From Massariosphaeria phaeospora (Eukaryota > Ascomycota > Dothideomycetes > Pleosporales): DNA of 64,000 nucleotides. Location: the NCBI GenBank assembly GCA_011032825.1, contig JAADJZ010000028.1, positions 62,001 to 126,000 on the forward strand, given 5' to 3'. Below the pieces are notes generated by a model that made no database searches, had not been told where the DNA came from, and saw nothing but the letters and a program-made list of their open reading frames with translations. Shown here in pieces: positions 9,841 through 22,600 of this stretch. The first letter of the stretch is position 1. Every line of letters begins with the position of its first letter. Both the position numbers and the translations under genes were made by a program.

Positions 9841-12305
9841 AGAGCGCACTCTGGGTAAAGTAGCCAGGGGGCGAATGACTACCCACTAGGTAATCAATCA
9901 CCAACGTCAGCTGGTCGAGACTGCATTCCTGGTTGTCCATGATGGAAGACAAGAGCTGACAGAAGCGATTTTCCGTGGTCTAATCGAGGTGGCAAGAATA
10001 CTCCTTCTGATCTAGACTCCTTTCTATCGTAAAGGCTGCTCGTAGAGTGTCGCTCTTGAAACATTATGGACCGAGATCAATTATGAGAAGGGGGCCAGTG
10101 TAGATTGCTGTGGCGGGGGCATTGAAGATCGAAATGTTCCTGGCCTCTGCTTGGTGGTTTAAAACCTGGGTGAATGATATTGAGTCTGCCCCGATTAGCT
10201 TGAAGATATTAGAGAAAGTTCCAGAAGATGGATCTAACCTTGAAGCAGAAGGTCATGTGGTGTCGAAGTCACGAGTCACGACCGTTCTTTACCCCAGGTC
10301 CGGGAGCACGGTTGCCGGCATATTACCTTAGTTCAAACCGTGAACAGGGAAGTATACAAGCATCCCTTGGCGCCCACGTCGTCCTCAGAAGCAGGTCGAC
10401 ACTGTGGCGCACGTGAAGCAATCGTGTCGTGCCTCGTCGCGCCTTGTCGTATTGGCAATATAAACACTCTTCCAGTCCGTGTTCAGATCTACTACCCCGA
10501 CTGTCTTCTGCAGAGATGGATCATCAATTTAGACTGGACCATACTGTCGCCTCCTGCATTGGATTGATCATGACCATATAGGTGTGGATCATGGTCGACA
10601 TAGGTCCCTCGGCGTTGGTGGTGAGGTTTGCGGAGCAGACGGGAATGCTTCCACCGGAGCAGGCATGTTCCTGCGAAACACTAAGTAATCGAGAATCTAA
10701 GATCTCTATTTACGTGGCTTGCCCCCTTTGGTCGGGTCACAATCCTGCACCATACTTTGCCATGGACATGGGAGTGTAAGTAAAGGCAGGCATTACTTCC
10801 AGCGAGTTTTCTCTGTGCATCTCCACCTCCTATGGCTTGAAGCATTCCATTGCCTTCGGGATATGGGAGCGACTCTTGATGCGCCTACCATTCATAACCT
10901 TCGTTGATGTAGTTGATTTGACCGCGTTCTTGCAAGTTCACCCTTCCAGAAGGCGATTTGAGTTATGGCTACATCGCCGCTCTGTTCCTGGTCCATGCCA
11001 AGAAATAGACAAGGAACGCCGCGGTCTGGTTGGGTGTGGTCTTTAGAGCTTGATTTCAGGCTAAGTTGAGCATGCAAGGCAATATAAATTCTGCGGCTTC
11101 CACATGAGGCTCACTCCAAGTTGAGGATGAGGCTTCATGCTTTCCGGGTCTGCGTCGGCGTTTGTATGGGGCGGCGAATACCACGTCGCCTTGTGGTCAG
11201 CCCAGACAAGCGATTATACAACAGAGCCTCAACCATGTGTAACGGCTCGAAAGGCCTCGCTTCTGGATCGACTTGTGAGACAAATCAGTTTGTGAGTGAG
11301 GTAATTGCACGCACCGATAAGTTTTCCCGCGGAAAGCCTTCATCCGCCCTTTGGCCTATAGTGCTCGGTGCCAATGCTTCTGCGACTACCTTCTCTGGGG
11401 CAAATATAATCAGTCTCTGTGCTTCAGTGCGGTTCTCTCCCGCGAATGGAGACATTTCGCGAAACGTGTTGCACGGAAGCGCTAGATTAAGAGTTAGCCA
11501 AGCTCGGCTGGGCGTGACACTGATTGTTCCGCTACCTATCTCATGCTGTCAGTCCTGACGGACCGCACACCCTTATCTCGACGCTAGAGTAGATTTTGCG
11601 AGTCTCTAGAGTCTCTGGCTTGTTCCATTGCGTTCCGATATATCGAATTATCTCTAGGCGCCGTAGTACGGAGTGCTCATCGGCGCAGTTGTCGTATGCT
11701 CCCAAAGCTCCTCTCGGCATCAACACGCCAATATAGGAGTTTTGGGACAATCTGCTTATCCATACGGCCAGGGACCTGATGGAAAGGCAAGAGTGTAGGT
11801 GGGGATGGATGGAGAAAGAGTCTCGAGAAGGAATGAAGGGACTCACTAGTGCCACTAGTCCCGAACAGGGGATGACAAACCGCACCAGCGTCAACGTCTC
11901 CGCAAAGGAAAGGATCGCTCTCAGTCATCGCACAGAACTTATCTTTGAAAACATCCGTAGTCTTTTTATATGGAATTGCTGATCGTTGCAAAGATAAGGC
12001 GCAAATGACGTGCTCTCGCAAACCCGTTGAGACGCAGAGTGGACACGCGCCTGGGCCAACGTTTCATTCAACAGAGAATTCCTGAGTCCCCAATGTCTCC
12101 TTGGACCGTAAACTGCATGCCAATTTGTAGCTCTTATGATAGGTAGTGTTTTTTTATAAGAAAAGCATCGTGGTTTAGTAGCTTGTGCGCTTACATTTAT
12201 CCCACTGCACTCCTAACTACAGTACTCTTGACATGCTTCGTAGAGATTATCTACTACCATACTACTGCGCAGTATCAAAACGCAGATACAGTAGCTAGTC
12301 GATGT

Positions 12306-13538
12306 TTAGGTGTAGACTCTTTGCTTGAACGACATCTTGCGCTTTTCCCAATCGTGGTTTATAACGACATGCCGCATGAAGGGCAGCCCAAGGATTATTG
12401 CCTCGTTCTGATTAATCCCTAGTAGGCGAAAGAAACAGTCGTCTCCATCCTGAATCATGATGTTGTCCCTGACAGGAACTTTGAACTTGGTTCCGCCAAT
12501 CTCAAAGTGCAAGGCATCTGGGCCTTTAACATTGCACTTGACAGCCCATGAATTTATCTCCTCGGCCCACTCTGGAGCTGTACTCCAAGCCGCCAAGAAT
12601 GCAGCGAGAGTCTTCTTGGGCAAGCGGATTCGTGGATCACCTAAGAATCGGGGTAATGTAGGTTAGCTTGGTAACCATGCAACGGGGCGCGGAGCAAGCG
12701 CGGGGTTATGCGTACCTGAATCGACCACTGCCATGGTGTTTACATCTTCAGTATGTACAGTGCCAGCACGATCGAACGACAGCTTGAAGCCCTCAATGAA
12801 CCAGTTTGACACCGCGCATTCAGCCACGTCTACAGTTGTCCAAGCATCTGGCGTTATCAATTCACCGTCCAGAGTGCCGCCAAAGGCGATAGAACCGCCA
12901 TGCTCGTCTCCGTCCTCTTCCCTGTTGACGGCAAGAGTGAATTGTAACGGTAGTTTGTGCTGTTTGCAAAGACTCAGCCATAGTGCGGGTTCGTCTGGAT
13001 CAGAAGTCATGCCAAAGATACCCACGGTGGAGTGGTCTCCGACCCAGAAAAGATCATGCCCATATCCAATGCTGACGTTTTCGACATCCTTGTCTCCAAG
13101 TTTTACAGTTTCTTTGGCCAGATCACCAGATACCCACTCACCACCTCCGTATCGCTGGTCGAACGGGCCATAGGACAGGTAGGTTCCCTTAAATGTCTTA
13201 GGTCCCAGGTGACACTTATCTTGGTCTTGTATCTTCATGTTTTTGTCGTAACATGTGAAGTCGTTATAAGCGACCCAGGTAATAAGACTGCCAGTATCGA
13301 TATTAAGAAGGTAATCTTGTCCCTTGATGTTCAAGTTGATGCCCAATCGCACGAGGTGTTGTTCAAGGTTTTCTACAACGGCAGCAGGATCCCGCTTCCC
13401 ATAAGCACCATCGTTGGTTCCACGGATTCGGACCAAATCAAGGACTATAGGGCAACTGTCAGGAACGGCGGCAGAACTGCCAGAAAGAACCAAGAAACCA
13501 ACAACGGTCAAGATGCAGGCGTTGATCTTGTACAGCAT
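12306..13538 (-). CDS. secreted pepsin-like aspartic protease (A1 family)
   Basis: Exons 13538-12716 and 12640-12306 (75-nt intron) give 385 residues. A hydrophobic signal peptide (about 1-24) is followed by a short propeptide and the first active-site motif DTGS (Asp81). The second active-site aspartate is Asp273 in VVDSG, immediately before the splice. The spliced sequence continues DSG-D-PRIRLPKK, so Asp occupies the place usually held by Thr or Ser. The closing region (AIILGLPFMRHVVINHD) matches the A1 C-terminal hydrophobic motif. Likely role: extracellular protein digestion at acid pH. The family is clear. Whether the unusual second motif lowers activity, or an alternative acceptor is used, is open. 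Confidence 0.85.
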
Positions 13539-13633
13539 CGTTGAAAGTTGAGAAGAATCGGACCGGAAGGAGCAAATAGTTGCTAGAGTATTAAAAGAAC
13601 AAATTTGGGAAATAAGAGGAAATGAATGAGGAC

Positions 13634-13640
13634 TTTATAT
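13634..13640 (-). promoter_or_regulatory. TATA-like box of the aspartic protease gene
   Basis: ATATAAA(G) on the minus strand, about 96 nt upstream of the protease start codon. Confidence 0.4.
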
Positions 13641-13874
13641 GGTGTAGCTTGTTGTAATGTTCTGCGGGACTAGGGCATCTTTAGTGTTCAACCCGAACAA
13701 AGATGCCCAATCTGGGGAACAACAAAAATGAAGTTGAGAATTGTTGCAAACCAACAGTACCGTACCCGTTCGTTAATCGTGAGCCAGCACAGCAGTTCGG
13801 CCAATCTCCCGGGCCCAATAGTTAACTGTTGGTTCTTTGCATAGCGCGGGGTCTTACACCCATGTCCAGGACGA

Positions 13875-13919
13875 GAAAGTTTTCGCAAAGCTCAAACTTG
13901 CTGCGGAGAGCCTCATTTG
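13875..13919 (+). pseudogene. 45-bp gene fragment identical to part of the gene at 47532
   Basis: All 45 bases equal 48167-48211. The copy reads in the same frame as the source (E-K-V-F-A-K-L-K-L-A-A-E-S-L-I) and runs into a stop six bases later-plus-one codon (WFV then TGA). Just upstream, GACGAG also matches the source if six bases (CTAGGG) are missing. No start codon or longer homology is visible, so this is a fragment rather than a gene. Confidence 0.75.
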
Positions 13920-14914
13920 GTTTGTGTGAGGCTAGTTTGAAGCTGTGTCTAGAATGTAAAGAAGCGTATTAGGCCGTTCCTTTGAACTACACAGCATCAG
14001 AGGACCAACGACCTCGTGCCTGTACCCGATCCCCACTCGTGAGATATATCCTCCCTCAGCCAGGCCCATCTCGGGATCGTACCTTTGTAGCGTCGTTACC
14101 TGTACTAGACCAAAGCCCGTGAAGCGGAGTGGAATGAACGTGGTTGGTGTTGTTGTCCCGAGCTCGCTACCGTACGAGGAGCCCGCATTTAGTGCGTCAT
14201 AAGCCAACACTGCGAACTTTACAAAGAGGCATAACAACACTACGATTATACGCTATTTTCTTACAGATTATCTTCTTACTAGTGTAGTTACAAGAAGGCG
14301 CTGCCGGCCGGGTAGTATCCGAGTGTTGGAGCCATGATGGTCATTTTGCGTGTGTAGGTGAAGAGATGAGAAGGACTGAAGAAGCGAAGACTTTATCAGA
14401 GTCATCTTGACGAACCATGGTTCTAAGAGGCTCTACAAGATAGCTACCTGTTCAGCTTCCGCTGAATACAAATAAGGCTCCCCTTAAGCATTCGCGCATA
14501 CTTTTATCCTTACTAGTGTAGATAGCAGACTACCCACTACTACATTGCTGCTTTACTAATACAACCATCTCTCTTGAATAGCAAGTAGTAGTATATTACT
14601 CCGTGTGCAAAGGGTGCAGGAGCATGCTTACTGGAAAATACCACCCAAGTACAAGTACCCACGCATGAAAAAAAAAATTCTTTGATGCACGCAACGCAAC
14701 GTAACACTCGTCTATTATATCGTACATCGAGCAAGCCGAGCACCCCTGCACAAAGCCAACAGCGCCCTACTAAAACATTCAGACGGGACGGAAAAGTCGT
14801 AGGGATAGCTCGCGCAGCGCCGCCATCCAACCCAGTAGCCAACGCCAAAAGCCAAACCGCCAACTATGCATAATTATACCCGTGGAACTCCGAAGCGATG
14901 CAGAACGCAACCAT

Positions 14915-17900
14915 TCAAACACTCGATCCCATCCTTGGTTCGGGCCCCATGACTTTCACACTCTTCTTCTTGCCCTTTCCCTTTTTCTTCGCCTGCTCGT
15001 TCGGAGGGGTATAGCCACCTCTACTGGGAGCGCGACTCGGCCCGCCATCTTCACTGCCCTTACGCAACCCCTTGACCTCCTTCAAGACATCGCGGAAGCC
15101 TTCTTCCAGCGTCGTCATCCTCGCCAGCATAATCCTACTCATGCGGTTGGACTCGTCGTCGCTGTTATTTTTGCGGCGCGTGCGCGCTGCGATCTCAAAC
15201 TGCGTGGTGAAAGACGCGGGTATACCGGCCAGATTGCCAAAGTCTGGGGCGTGCTTGTTGTCGCCGAGATCGGAAGCGAGATCGAGGGCGCGGGCACTGA
15301 AAGACGGATCACGGCGCCGTTGGTCTAGCGAGATGAAGTTGCCAAAGTTCACACCTTGACGGCTGAGGTGCAACGGAGGCATGATCGGGCGAGGTCGAGT
15401 TGGCTGCGGTCCAGTTGTCGTCGTGCGTTTGGGCGTACGGCGACCATCGGGGATGGCAGCTATACGGGCTGGTGTTGCAGCTCCGCTACGAACACTGGTT
15501 CGTGGGCGCCGCTCGGGCGACGGGGTTCGGGCAATATCGTCGAGTGCTTCCTTCGAGGGGCTAAACAGTATTGTGTTTGTGGACAAATTGCGGTTATGGC
15601 TATACTTTTGACGGGTCTGTGTCTTGCTGGGTGACATAACGTGCGGTTTGGGCGCTTCCAACGAGGATGCTGAGCTGACTCTCGTAGATGTACGTGCTGG
15701 TGTCCGTGGCTTCATAGTCATTGGGGTGCGAAAGAATTCGTCCTCCGAGGTTTCGTCATCGGCATCCGGGCGTGGCCTGTTCTCTTTGTTGGATGCTTGC
15801 TTGATAGCTCCCTTGACGCGCTTGTCTGTCTCCTCCGTCTTGTCTGTTTTATGTTCATCGTCGTCGTTTGTCACTAGCTCATCATCTCCGTCGGCATCTG
15901 TCTGTTGGGGGATGTCCGTGTGGAAGTCCGGTTCTCCTTCTTCGACAATGACACGATCAATCGATCTCAACACCTCATCTGGATCTGAAGCCGCCGTCCT
16001 AGTCATTGCCAATGGATGTCTACGCTTCTGGTACGTCTGGCCTGAGGTTTTGGTACGCCGTAGCTGAGGCCTGATGCGGTTCTCCAAACGATCCAGGACT
16101 GAACGAGTATCCTCTTGAGGTGGGAAGGCATCGCCATCAGTACTCATACCCTGCATCCAGTCCGTGACGACGTTTCCTGAGTTTCTTCTCCCTTGCGGGT
16201 GCGAAGGCGTCTGCGTGCTAGGGTTGCGAAAAGGCCGGCGAAAGACCTCGTCAAGTGCGCGGTCTTTGTGAAATGTAGTAATCGATGGTTCACGGAGACG
16301 AGTACCCGGGCTGAACACGTTGTCGACGGGGCCACGGATACTGAACGCAGGCATGGTAGCTTTAGATTGTGGGCGGCCACGCTGCTCCACCAAGTCGGTG
16401 GGTCCGTAGGCCAGATTTGATAGTAGTAGACGCTCGTAACAAAAAATCGTGAAAAGCACCGGGATGTGAGTGAGCTTGATGACGAGCCGATTGAGCCGCA
16501 CGAAAGTTTTGAAAGGCATAGTATACTTCAAAGGTATACACAACCAGCCAATAACATTCGTAGGCGGAATGTAGGAGAAGAGAGCATCGGACTTGACCAT
16601 GGAAATCGTGTTCACGGCGAACAGAAACTGGTGCTCGTCATTGGCGTTTTGCACCACGGCCATGAACGAGTTAGTCAGCACAGTGACCAAGATGGTGACA
16701 ATGAGGAAGTGACAAATAAATAAGAACAGGGTCAGCAAAGCTTTGCCAAGAACATTGTAATCGTCCCATATCTCCCAAGCAGCAGGTGTGAAGCCCATCA
16801 CCATCTGGAAAACGGCATACGCAGCGCTTTCGAATCCAAGGTCCTTTTTGAATGCCAGGGTGAAGGCCACAATGAAGCCACTGCAACTTATTACAATTAA
16901 GACAAGAATTGCGACCAAGTCCATAGCCATCATGCGGAAAGCGATAAGCAGCTGAGAGAAATATCGATAGTGATCCAGTGACGAGAACAAGCGCGGGAAG
17001 AGTAGGACGGCAGTAGATCCAAGCACGTCGTAGGCCATGCTAGCCACATAATGTCTGCTGACGTCAGGCATGAGGATCCCATACAGGCGGAGGACGTAAT
17101 ACACCAGGAACATCAGCAGGATGCCTAGGTCAAAGGCATTCCAAAAGCTCATAATGTATAGTCCAAAGCCCTGCTCAGAGAAGCCAACTATCTCGTCGAG
17201 CATGTATCCAGCACTCCAGAACCAGAAGAGCACCTCGAGGGCTGTGATGTCCACTGACTTGTCTGTTAGGACAGCCAGGAAGAGGCCTAGCATGACACCA
17301 TACGAGAGAGTCGAATAGAAGTTGCGGTAGCGGGGTACTCGAAGTCGAGATAACTTGAAGAGTGAGGCGTCGTGAGGATCATACAGAGTCACTGTACGTC
17401 TGACCAAGGCGCCTGGCTGGGGCTGGGGCTGGGGTTGCGGGGCACGCCGCTTGGTGGGGGACAACCGACGTGACGGGCCTAGGCCTGGAGAAGCATTGCC
17501 ATCAAAGGTGCTGTAGTCACGACCTTGGAAAACATCGGATTTGCGGTGCAGACTATCGGCCACTGAGTGAAACACAATGGTGCCTGCCCAAATGGCCTCC
17601 AACTGCTGGACGACCAGAGGATGCGCGAGGAACTTCTTGGCGGAGGCGCGAATAGCAATTTCTAGAGTCGATATGCGCATGGACCGAGGCTGACGACTCC
17701 AGTTGGCACCGCCAGGCGTCGGAGCGCCTGACGTAGGCGTCACTAGGCCCTGGAGCGGGTCGAAGTCGTAGGACAGAGCATCGATCAACTCGCGGGTGGA
17801 GAAGTCCTTGAGCAGCCTCATGGCCAGGAGCTCGCATACCAGCGCCCTCGACTTGCTCACGCCAAGGTTGCCCGGATTCAGCTCTCCCTCCTTGCGGAAT

Positions 17901-18378
17901 TGGAGACAGTTGGCGAGCAGGCAGTAGAGGCTGCCCCGCGAGAAGTGGCTGGCGATGATCTGCTGCTGGATCGGCTTGACCAGAAACTGCGAGACCTGCG
18001 GTGAGCGCAGCTGGTCCCAGGAGAGCGTCGTCTCGCATCGCTGGACGACTAGGAGGCGAATGGCGTGGGTGGTGTTGTAGATGGGGACTCGGTCTGCGAT
18101 ACGGGGGTTAGCGGAGTAAACAAACAATGCTGGCGGTCCCTACCGAGGACCTCTGACGAGAAGACCGGCAGCAGGGGCCCGTCGCCTCGGCCGTGATGGT
18201 CTTCGTCTTCATCCTCGCCGTCGTACGGGGCTACCTCCTCGGGGTCGTCGTCGTCGTCGGCCTCGTCGGCATGGTCTTCCTCGTCGTCGCGGCGGGCGCG
18301 GTACCGGCTCAGGGCAGCGAGCAGGGGCGTTGTCTCGGAGCGGCGGTCGTTGCGCGTGCGCAGCAGTGATGCGAACAT
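14915..18378 (-). CDS. YVC1: vacuolar TRP-type cation channel (Yvc1/TRPY family)
   Basis: Calcium-permeable channel expected in the vacuolar membrane, releasing Ca2+ on osmotic shock. Exons 18378-18144 and 18093-14915 (50-nt intron) give 1137 residues. The cytosolic N-terminal part holds the family's NTTHAIRLLVVQRCETTLSWDQLRSP-like block, broken here for length. The membrane core lies roughly at residues 330-600, with about six hydrophobic helices and a pore-like MVMGFTPAAWE segment before the last helix. A long hydrophilic C-terminal tail follows (about 600-1137), rich in Ser, Arg and acidic runs, and ends KKKSVKVMGPEPRMG. The first exon has acidic Asp/Glu stretches that may bind or sense Ca2+ (inference). 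It is much longer than the yeast protein (675 aa), mainly because of the tail, as in other filamentous fungi. Confidence 0.92.
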
Positions 18379-19618
18379 GGGATCTCAGTTGGGTGGTCTC
18401 TGAGCCCGCTGTTCCTGCTGCGCGGCCCGCTGGGTTGGTGGGCGGTGGTGCAGACAAAGGGAGGGCAAAGGGTTGACCATGTGCGCGCTGCACAAGCGCG
18501 ACACGGGGGAAATGATAAGGGCGCACATTCCGCTCTGCCTGCCCAAACCTGTGCTACCCCCCCTCCGCCCAAGAGCGCCGCTTTCACCGCTCCCGAAGCC
18601 CCCAGGCCCGTTGCAGCAGCGACGGTGATCATGGGAGATGGGTTGCGGCGCCGTCTCTTATCTTTCCCTCTGTTCCCCACGATCTGAGCAGCGGCCGGCA
18701 GCCAATCGCAGGCGGCCGGCCTTGCACACTGACGACCTGCATCCAAGCTGTGCTTTGGCGAGTGCGGCTACTGCATCACAGACGCACATGTGCGACAGGC
18801 CGACCTGCCGCATGGGAGAACATCGACGGCGTGATGGTCATGGTTTGCAACTGTTGCGCCACCGTCAGACGCTGGAGAGAGGGAGGCACGCCGATAACAG
18901 GCATATCAGCCCCAGCTCCGTGCATCACGCCTACAAAACTCCGACAGTCGCAACAAGCGGCATGCTCTGGAGTCTGGAGTGCGCCAAAAGGCGTGAATGC
19001 AGGGGCTTCCATGCTGCCATCCCATCCGCCGTGGAACAAGTGGGGTCGTCTAACATGGTGCAGTCTTGACGCCGGACCCGGCGTATCTCTCACTTTCGAG
19101 ACTAACTGTCCAGCAGCCGCCAGAAGCTTGAGATAATTAGGGTCCTGCAACAATAGTGCCGTACTGGTCGGACAGCAAAGCCCATTCTTAGGCCAGGCGT
19201 TAGGTATGTTTCTATAGACCTGCATGACGAAGTGAACCATGATCATAGTTTGGGATGTTGACTGGTGGTGGCGACAGGCGACGTGTATGAGCAATGCCGT
19301 CCCCGTCCCCGTCCCCGTTCCCACAGCGACTATTGCATAGAATTAAGAGCAACTATGTAGGCATTGGGGGACTGTGACTGTCCGAAGATCCGTCCATGGA
19401 TGCCCCACCACCGTCGCGTCAGATCCAGATCGGAGCTCGGGCTCGGCTGCGCACGGGCCAGAACCCCCGCGCCCGCGCACCCCCACCAACGCCGAATTTT
19501 GCTGCAGCTGTCCGAAACTTTTTCCAGCTCGAGTCTGCACTTCTGCATCACCCGCAATTGCCCGACAGACTCGACTCCCCGGCTTCTGAAGCCTCGAGCT
19601 GTCTTCTCCTCACACACC
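18379..19618. other. divergent YVC1/URA2 upstream region
   Basis: A 1.24 kb region between two divergent genes. Overlapping open frames on both strands show no domain. It contains a short CCGTCC repeat at 19297-19320. The URA2 start has a good context (CACC before ATGG). Confidence 0.55.
19297..19320. repeat. CCGTCC hexamer microsatellite
   Basis: Three perfect copies plus one imperfect copy of CCGTCC, about 300 bp upstream of the URA2 start codon. Confidence 0.7.
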
Positions 19619-22600
19619 ATGGCCCAACCCACCGACGACGGCCAGAATCTGGCCCTCGAGTTGCAGGATGGCTATGTTTGCTTTGGCCAGAGCTTCGGCG
19701 CAGACAAGAGCATCGCAGGAGAACTGGTCTTTCAGACGGGTATGGTCGGCTACCCAGAGTCCATAACTGACCCTTCCTACCGCGGCCAAATCCTCGTCAT
19801 CACCTTCCCCCTGGTCGGCAACTACGGCGTGCCTTCTCGCGACGAACGGGATAGCTTCCTGAAAGACCTGCCGGCCTATTTCGAAGCACAGGAGATTCAC
19901 ATTGCAGGGCTGGTTGTGGCTGCATATGCCGAGGAGGAATACTCGCACTATCTAGCTACCTCTTCGCTGGGCACATGGCTCAAGGAGCAGGGCGTGCCTG
20001 CCATCACCGGCGTGGACACGCGAGCACTTACAAAGCGTATCCGAGAGGAAGGAAGCATGCTGGGTCGACTGCGGCGGCGAACAGCCCCGACGCCTACCTC
20101 GGTTGCACTGACCGATGGAGCAGTGAACACGCAGGAACTCGCCGACGGCCATGTCGAGGACTGGAGAAGTAGTTTTGAACAAGTCGAATGGGTAGATCCG
20201 AACCAGAAGAACCTAGTGGCCGAAGGTGAGGTTTCTAGAGTTCTTCTGCGGCTCCAATCTAATACATGAGCAGTGTCCATCAAAGAGCCCAAAATCTACC
20301 CGGCTGACCCTTCGACCGCGCTCAAGCACCCCTCGGGGCGCCCCGTCCGTGTCGTGACTGTCGATGTTGGCCTCAAATATAACCAGCTGAGATGCCTTGT
20401 GAAGAGAGGTGTCGAGGTCCAAGTCGTGCCATGGGACTATGATTTTCCACAGCTGGCTGGCAAAAACTATGACGGTCTGTTCATCTCGAATGGCCCCGGT
20501 GACCCCGCCATGATGGAGACCACTGTGAAACACATCAAGACAGCCATGAACGAAGCCAGGACACCCATCTTCGGGATTTGTCTGGGTCACCAATTGCTTG
20601 CGCGCGCTGCCGGTGCTGAGACGCTGAAGATGAAGTTCGGTAACCGCGGACACAACATCCCCTGTACCAGCTTGCTCTCAGGCAAGTGCCACATTACATC
20701 TCAGAACCACGGATACGCGGTAGATTCCAAGACCCTGCCACAGGGGTGGGAGGAGCTGTTCGTAAACGCAAACGATGGCAGCAACGAGGGCATCCGACAT
20801 GTTCGCCGACCCTACTTCAGTGTGCAGTTCCATCCCGAGCACACCCCCGGGCCCAGAGACACCGAGTACCTCTTTGACGTCTTCATTAGCACCATCATGA
20901 ACGCAATTGAGTCTCCCGATACTCTCTCGAAGCCTGTCCAATTTCCGGGTGGCACTGCCGAAGAGAACAAAAAATTAGCCCCTCGAGTGCATGTCAAGAA
21001 AGTGCTTGTGCTTGGCAGTGGAGGCCTCAGTATCGGTCAGGCCGGAGAATTTGACTACTCGGGCAGTCAAGCAATCAAGGCTTTGAAAGAGGAAGGCATA
21101 TACACAATCCTCATCAACCCTAACATCGCAACTATCCAGACATCCAAGGGCCTCGCTGATAAGGTGTACTTCTTACCAGTCACTACCGATTTTGTTCGTA
21201 AGATAATCCAGAAGGAGCGACCGGACGGCATTTATGTCACGTTTGGAGGTCAAACCGCGCTTCAAGTTGGCATACAACTCAAGGATGAATTCGAAGCGTT
21301 AGGGGTCAAAGTTCTCGGCACGCCCATCGATACCATCGTAACCACCGAGGATCGGGAGCTTTTCGCTCGTAGCATGGAATCTATTGGCGAAAAGTGCGCC
21401 AAGTCCGCATCGGCATGCAATGTAGATGAAGCCATGCACGCCGTAAAAGATATCGGGTTTCCCGTCATTGTTCGGGCAGCCTTTGCTCTCGGTGGCCTAG
21501 GGAGTGGTTTCGCCGAGGACGAAGACCAACTACTTGAGCTATGCAACAAGGCCTTCGCGGCCAGTCCCCAGGTTTTGATCGAACGAAGTATGAAAGGCTG
21601 GAAGGAGATCGAATACGAAGTCGTTCGGGATGCCCGCGATAACTGTATTACTGTTTGTAATATGGAAAATTTCGACCCCCTGGGTATCCACACAGGAGAT
21701 TCCATCGTTGTGGCTCCGTCACAAACTCTTTCGGATGAAGACTACAACATGCTACGGACGACAGCTGTCAATGTCATTCGGCATCTAGGTGTGGTCGGGG
21801 AATGCAACATTCAATACGCCTTGAATCCTTTCTCGAGGGAGTACTGCATCATCGAGGTCAACGCTCGGCTTTCCCGTTCCTCTGCGCTGGCTTCTAAAGC
21901 AACTGGCTACCCTCTTGCTTTTGTTGCTGCTAAACTTGGGTTGGGTATACCCCTGAACGATATCTCTAATTCTGTGACTCGCGTAACTTGCGCCTGTTTC
22001 GAGCCGTCGCTTGACTATGTTGTGGTCAAGATCCCTCGATGGGACTTGAAAAAGTTCCTCCGAGTCTCGACGCTATTGGGTTCTTCGATGAAGAGTGTTG
22101 GAGAAGTCATGAGTATTGGTAGAACATTCGAAGAGGCTATCCAGAAGGCTATTCGGTCCATCGATCCACACAACCTTGGTTTCAACGAGACTGCTGCGTT
22201 GATGAAGATCGACCAAGAGTTGCAGACTCCGTCAGACCAGCGGCTATTCGCCATCGCAAACGCCATGAAGGCTGGCTATAGTGTCGAGAAGATCTGGGAG
22301 ATGACTAAAATTGATAAATGGTTCTTAAGCCGACTGAAAGGTCTAAGCAACTTCGAAAAGTCGATGTCCAGCTACACCACTATGACTATTACCAAATCGT
22401 TGATAAGGCAGGCCAAACAACTTGGATACTCTGATCGCCAGCTGGCCAAATTCTGGGCCTCGAACGAGCTTGCAGTTCGTCGTGCTCGAGTGGACGCCGG
22501 TATTCTTCCGGTCGTCAAGCAGATCGACACGGTCGCCGCAGAGTTTCCAGCGGTTACGAACTACCTTTATTTGACCTACAACGGGACAGAACATGATATC

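Larger units (their letters stand above)
9463..12305. other. 2.8 kb gene-free region upstream of GH7
   Basis: Holds the GH7 promoter (right of 9462) and a long stretch without a supportable gene. Open frames up to 145 codons occur (for example 11121-11558) but have no coding bias or domain. A perfect 20-bp palindrome is at 9821-9840. I see no transposon ends or tRNA. Confidence 0.5.
13539..14914. other. intergenic region containing a gene fragment
   Basis: This 1.4 kb is fairly AT-rich and holds the protease promoter, a 45-bp exact copy of part of the gene at 47532 (listed separately) and an A-rich run near 14668-14677. No full gene is recognised. Confidence 0.5.

Noticed and set aside
11121..11558. 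145-codon frame in the gap upstream of GH7
   Set aside because: No domain, no codon bias and no plausible splice partners.
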